Shown here: piece by piece, positions 6,561-8,859 of the stretch | How the letters are laid out: every line of letters starts with the position of its first letter | Numbering within the stretch: the first letter of the stretch is position 1 | Source of the DNA: Leptotrichia sp. oral taxon 215 str. W9775 | Lineage (GTDB): Bacteria > Fusobacteriota > Fusobacteriia > Fusobacteriales > Leptotrichiaceae | Length of the DNA: 8,859 bases | Assembly (NCBI RefSeq): GCF_000469505.1 | Contig: NZ_KI272875.1 | Location: forward strand, 1 to 8,859 | Direction: 5' to 3' | Position numbers and translations under genes: made by a program | The notes under the pieces: model-generated | Seen by the model: only the letters and a program-made list of their open reading frames with translations | Database searches by the model: none | Told to the model about the DNA's origin: nothing

Positions 6561-7364
6561 ATGCCAGTTAATTTTGAAAAAATGTCAGAAAAAACAAGAA
6601 AAAATAGTGTAGGAAATTTCTGGAAATGTAAAAGAAATTTTATACTTGTCATGTTGGGAATTATGTCGTTAGCAAATATTTCAATGTCTGAAAGTATTCA
6701 AAAGTCTAAAGAAAATTCTAAAAATATTGAAGCACAGTCAAAAAATATTCAGGAAGATGAAGAATTATATTCATATAATCTTATCAGATCGGTTTTTAAG
6801 CCAAAGTCTAAGGAGCCTCAGCCTGATGCTTCGCCAGATGATAATGACAGAAGTGTAGATGTAGGTCATCAGGAGAGACTTCTGAACAAAGTGAGGGAAG
6901 AACTGGCAGATTATTTTGCAAATCCTTCAAAAGAAGAAGCTGAAAGACATATGGTATGGGTGGAAGTACCGGTGTGGAGACTACAGGATGGGAAGAAGGT
7001 TTCTGATACAGAAAGAATACAGGTGTTAAATGTATTGGCATCTGATGTAAAGGAGATATTCAGGGAAATATATAATGGCCATGAGAAGTTTCCTGTAAAG
7101 CGTCTTATTGGCTATACATGGAGAGGTCAAAATTCAAGGAGCTTTCATAATACAGGGCGTGCCATAGATATAAATCCGGAAGAAAATCCTCAAGTGGATA
7201 TTGATGGAAGGGTGCTTGTAGGTAAAAAATGGGATCCACATGAAAATCCTTATTCCATAAAGCCTAATGGTGATGTTGTAAAGGCGTTTAGAAAAAGAGG
7301 CTGGGTATGGGGTGAAAAATTTAGAAAGAAAGATTATATGCATTTTGGATTTAAGGAAATGTAA
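6561..7364 (+). CDS. Secreted M15-type zinc peptidase (D-Ala-D-Ala carboxypeptidase / endopeptidase-like)
   Basis: Counted from ATG 6561 the protein has 267 residues; in-frame starts at 6552 and 6555 would add three or two. A basic n-region of about 26 residues precedes a hydrophobic stretch (27-41), suggesting a signal peptide or uncleaved anchor. Residues 44-105 are a charged, low-complexity linker. The C-terminal catalytic domain has SFHNTGRAID (194-203), giving the M15 zinc ligands H196 and D203, and DYMHFGF (258-264), giving ligand H261 and probable catalytic D258. GWVWGEKF (247-254) also fits the M15_4-like pattern. Such enzymes cut peptidoglycan stem peptides in the periplasm, as D,D-carboxypeptidases or endopeptidases; the exact bond cannot be told. 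Its site after the pilin-comEC operon may be chance, though local wall cutting could help a pilus through. It has its own promoter. Confidence 0.85.
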   Translation: MPVNFEKMSEKTRKNSVGNFWKCKRNFILVMLGIMSLANISMSESIQKSKENSKNIEAQSKNIQEDEELYSYNLIRSVFKPKSKEPQPDASPDDNDRSVDVGHQERLLNKVREELADYFANPSKEEAERHMVWVEVPVWRLQDGKKVSDTERIQVLNVLASDVKEIFREIYNGHEKFPVKRLIGYTWRGQNSRSFHNTGRAIDINPEENPQVDIDGRVLVGKKWDPHENPYSIKPNGDVVKAFRKRGWVWGEKFRKKDYMHFGFKEM

Positions 7365-7441
7365 AAAAGCTAGTCAAAGCAATTGAATTAATAACAGTTG
7401 GAAGAATTTTATAAATAAAAAACTGCAGAGAGGGAATAAAT

Positions 7442-7475
7442 AAAAAAATGGTTACTTTTCCGGAGAAAAGTAACC
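7442..7475 (-). terminator. Intrinsic terminator of the candidate small RNA
   Basis: GGTTACTTTTC (7475-7465 on the minus strand) pairs perfectly with GAAAAGTAACC (7460-7450) around a UCCG loop, then A and seven T (7448-7442). On the plus strand the hairpin is followed by TGATAAG with no T run, so it terminates only minus-strand transcription. Confidence 0.85.
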
Positions 7476-7512
7476 TGATAAGAACTCCGTAGAGACTTAT
7501 CTCGCTCACTAT
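7442..7512 (-). ncRNA. Candidate small RNA, about 70 nt, two stem-loops
   Basis: Reading the minus strand from the predicted start near 7512, the RNA has a single-stranded 5' end containing GAGCGAG. A hairpin follows, with GAUAAG (7501-7496) pairing CUUAUC (7482-7477), a small U/UU internal loop, then CUC-GAG closed by a UACG tetraloop of the stable UNCG class. It ends with an 11-bp perfect terminator stem and U tract. A promoter with exact 17-bp spacing lies immediately upstream. No ORF of note lies inside, and the unit runs toward the 3' end of the convergent M15 gene, so it is not a leader of any visible gene. I do not recognise it as a known riboswitch or Rfam family. A trans-acting sRNA is the simplest reading; an antisense RNA or mobile-element remnant is possible. 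Confidence 0.6.
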
Positions 7513-7518
7513 GAATTA

Positions 7519-7547
7519 ATTATACTATGTTTTTATATAAAAAGCAA
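7519..7547 (-). promoter_or_regulatory. Promoter of the candidate small RNA
   Basis: On the minus strand TTGCTT (7547-7542) and a perfect TATAAT (7524-7519) are spaced by 17 bp. The start would be near 7512, about 36 bases before the terminator stem. The -35 matches only three of six bases, all in the TTG part. Confidence 0.6.
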
Positions 7548-7582
7548 TACACAAAAAACTAAAAATTAAAAAAAGGAAAAAA

Positions 7583-7678
7583 ATGTCTAATAAAACCCCT
7601 AAAACTTATGAAGAACAATTAGAAATATTAAAAAAAATGGGAATACCTAAGAGATGGAAAAATATAATAAAAAAATAA
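7583..7678 (+). CDS. 31-residue ORF, possibly the remnant of an Abi-type gene
   Basis: The ORF runs from ATG 7583 to TAA 7678 and encodes a 31-residue peptide starting MSNKTPKTYEEQLEILKKMG and ending WKNIIKK. An AAAGGA ribosome site lies about six bases before ATG. The KTYEEQLEILKK stretch resembles the N-terminus of Abi_2-type abortive infection proteins, which commonly begin with a Pro-x-x-[ST]-x-E-Q-[LI]-x-x-L pattern. The usual following YYRLSGY region is absent in all nearby frames, and the sequence after the stop is A-rich with no coding character. It may be the decayed 5' end of such a gene or a genuine small basic protein. The resemblance is by eye over about 12 residues and is weak. 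Confidence 0.35.
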   Translation: MSNKTPKTYEEQLEILKKMGIPKRWKNIIKK

Positions 7679-7748
7679 AAAAAGATCTCTTAAAAGAAAA
7701 AATATAAATAATAGACATAAAATAAAAATATATTTATTCATTTATTAA

Positions 7749-7856
7749 AATTTCACTTATGTAAAACAGTCATTTATTAAGAAAAAATCAAAAACTCGCT
7801 AAAGGCTCAGACATTGATTTTTTCTAAATTCATTTTCTGTTTTACATTGTGAAATT
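7749..7856. repeat. 108-bp imperfect palindrome, MITE-like or terminator element
   Basis: Arms 7749-7790 and 7815-7856 are largely complementary: AATTTCAC/GTGAAATT at the ends, ATGTAAAACAG/CTGTTTTACAT in the middle and a perfect GAAAAAATCA/TGATTTTTTC next to the 24-nt loop (7791-7814). The loop contains CTCGCTAAAGGCTCAG. Such near-symmetrical elements fit a small non-autonomous inverted-repeat element, a hairpin left by an insertion sequence, or a long terminator. It begins 47 bases after the nucleotidyltransferase stop, so it may end that transcript. Confidence 0.65.
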
Positions 7857-7902
7857 ATAAATAATTCATAAATATATTTTTTTTACACTTTGTATATGTT
7901 TT

Positions 7903-8682
7903 TTAGATAATCTTTTTTACATTTTTTACAATGTTTTCAATATCTTCAATACATTGTAAGTGATTCTCCCTTGAAAACATGTGTGAAAATAGAAGTTCGA
8001 GATTTTCTTCAAAATTTTCAGGTAAAATTTTACATTGTTTCTTACAAAGCTGAATCAATCTTTTTTCTCCCGGATGAGTAAGACTGTTTATGGCAAAAAT
8101 CATATCAAAATATGAAGCAAGAAATTCTGAAATTCTATGATTAACACTCACTGAATCCCCTCTTTCTATGGCTTTTTTTATCTGGTTAGGGTATGCAGGT
8201 AATGATGAATCAATAAGCTTCAGCTGATGATTTATAATGTTTTTCTTCAACTGTTCAGGGTAATCAAATGAATACTTTTCCTTGTATTTTGTCAGATTTC
8301 CATTTTTATCGTATAAAATCCTGCATGTACGCAAATTATGCCACATGCATGTAGTATATGAATTTCTGGCCTGACATTTTACAGCTACATCTTCAATATC
8401 CTGCATAAAATCTTTCATATTTCTATAAAGAATATCAATTTCTATTCCGTTATTTAAAATACAATTGTCTTCGTATTCCCAAAAATGATTTCCTATTTCC
8501 ATATATTTACAAAATTTATTTAAAATATTTTTTCTATCTTTTTCATCGACAGGCGAATTTACATATACATATACATCGTAATCTGATTTTTCATCATAAT
8601 TTTCTCCCGCTCTTGAACCACCAAGGGCAATTGCTTCAACTTCCTTTAGTTCAGATAATTCTTTGAATAATAATTCTACCAT
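7903..8682 (-). CDS. Pol-beta-type nucleotidyltransferase with DUF4037-like C-terminal part
   Basis: The 259-residue cytosolic protein carries the nucleotidyltransferase motif near its N-terminus: GGSRAGENYDEKSDYDVYVYV at 21-41, split as GGSRAG (21-26, the helix-capping GS pair) and D34/D36, the metal-binding acids. The third acid is D83 in GIEIDILYRN. The C-terminal two thirds are helical, with HNLRTCRILYDKNGNL (115-130) typical of the DUF4037 group. By family knowledge such enzymes transfer a nucleotide to a small molecule, RNA or protein; aminoglycoside and lincosamide resistance enzymes share the fold, but nothing here identifies the substrate. AGGAGG (8697-8692) lies nine bases before ATG and supports the start. 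It appears to be a single-gene unit with its own promoter. MNT-type antitoxins are much smaller and paired with a HEPN partner, which is not seen in this window. Confidence 0.85.
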   Translation of the reverse strand: MVELLFKELSELKEVEAIALGGSRAGENYDEKSDYDVYVYVNSPVDEKDRKNILNKFCKYMEIGNHFWEYEDNCILNNGIEIDILYRNMKDFMQDIEDVAVKCQARNSYTTCMWHNLRTCRILYDKNGNLTKYKEKYSFDYPEQLKKNIINHQLKLIDSSLPAYPNQIKKAIERGDSVSVNHRISEFLASYFDMIFAINSLTHPGEKRLIQLCKKQCKILPENFEENLELLFSHMFSRENHLQCIEDIENIVKNVKKII

Positions 8683-8725
8683 TATTCGCTTCCTCCTGTT
8701 ATTATTTCCTGAATTTATTTATAAA

Positions 8726-8754
8726 ATTATAATATAAAAAAATAAAATTATCAA
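8726..8754 (-). promoter_or_regulatory. Promoter of the nucleotidyltransferase gene
   Basis: On the minus strand TTGATA (8754-8749) and a perfect TATAAT (8731-8726) have 17-bp spacing. Transcription would start near 8719, leaving a leader of about 36 nt. The -35 box overlaps the first CAAATGGAAA repeat, so a protein bound there could block it. Confidence 0.7.
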
Positions 8755-8791
8755 ATGGAAACAGAGGTAAATTAAGATTTACCAAATGGAA
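8752..8791. repeat. Repeat cluster between two divergent promoters, possible operator
   Basis: CAAATGGAAA occurs twice in the same orientation, at 8752-8761 and 8782-8791, 30 bp apart. Between them GGTAAAT (8766-8772) and ATTTACC (8777-8783) are a perfect 7-bp inverted repeat around four bases. The cluster lies between the minus-strand nucleotidyltransferase promoter and the plus-strand promoter at 8809, and touches the former's -35 box. Shared control of both genes is an inference. Confidence 0.5.
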
Positions 8792-8808
8792 AAATGAAAA
8801 AATAGAGC

Positions 8809-8837
8809 TTGACAAAACTTAAAAGAAACTATAGAAT
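8809..8837 (+). promoter_or_regulatory. Strong promoter firing out of the right edge of the window
   Basis: TTGACA (8809-8814, perfect) and TAGAAT (8832-8837, 5/6) are 17 bp apart. Transcription would begin near 8844 and run to the right, so a plus-strand gene or RNA is expected just beyond the window. No coding start is visible in the remaining bases. Confidence 0.7.
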
Positions 8838-8859
8838 AACCTTACAAAAATAAAATATA

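Larger units (their letters stand above)
7365..7902. other. Gene-poor stretch between the M15 peptidase and the nucleotidyltransferase
   Basis: This 538-bp stretch has no large ORF. It contains a candidate minus-strand small RNA (7442-7512 with promoter 7519-7547), a 31-codon plus-strand ORF (7583-7678) and a 108-bp imperfect palindrome (7749-7856). No convincing plus-strand terminator for the M15 gene is visible; a weak CAATTG/CAGTTG stem near 7380-7400 is the only candidate. Confidence 0.6.

Noticed and set aside
7442..7512. Reading the two hairpins as a plus-strand riboswitch or terminator for the M15 peptidase
   Set aside because: On the plus strand there is no T run after the stem and no adjacent downstream gene of normal size. 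The U tract and promoter are consistent only with the minus strand.
7749..7856. CRISPR repeat or array
   Set aside because: There is a single palindromic unit with unequal arms and no regularly spaced repeats or spacers.
7903..8682. MNT/HEPN toxin-antitoxin module
   Set aside because: The protein is far longer than MNT antitoxins and no HEPN partner ORF lies beside it in the window.

Overview
The window looks like chromosome from a member of the Fusobacteriota, most likely Leptotrichia or a close relative. This is inferred from the very AT-rich, A-skewed sequence, the C-terminal ends of autotransporter beta-barrels ending in Phe or Tyr, the Gram-negative surface proteins together with clostridial-type short-chain flavodoxin, and the long RecJ. 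No rRNA, tRNA, CRISPR array or intact transposase was seen.

Left part (1-1470): the last 88 residues of an outer-membrane autotransporter barrel close with a strong hairpin terminator. Next comes a small lipoprotein gene. A reading-frame break separates it from a 26-codon barrel-like tail. A short-chain flavodoxin follows, under a promoter that matches the sigma-70 consensus at every position with 17-bp spacing. A bidirectional terminator lies between the flavodoxin and the converging recJ.

Middle (1475-6469): recJ (minus strand, 958 aa, about 385 residues beyond the catalytic and OB region) diverges from a two-gene plus-strand unit. That unit encodes a type IV pilin-like protein (GTG start, GFTLIE motif) and a short ComEC-type DNA-uptake channel, whose ATG directly follows the pilin stop codon. 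The pilin-like protein and ComEC suggest a competence unit. RecJ, a single-strand-specific exonuclease, is a plausible but unproven partner in processing DNA. The divergent gap holds AT-only palindromes and a 17-bp direct repeat on either side of the pilin-comEC promoter.

Right part (6474-8859): a secreted M15-type zinc peptidase has its own promoter. After it comes about 540 bp without a large gene. On the minus strand this gap holds a compact transcription unit: a promoter, about 70 nt with a UACG-capped hairpin, and a perfect GC-closed terminator hairpin with a U tract. I read it as an unannotated small RNA. The gap also has a 31-codon ORF, possibly a remnant of an Abi-type gene, and a 108-bp imperfect palindrome. 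The last gene, on the minus strand, is a pol-beta-type nucleotidyltransferase. Its promoter faces a second strong promoter that fires out of the right edge, and the two are separated by a repeat cluster that could be an operator.
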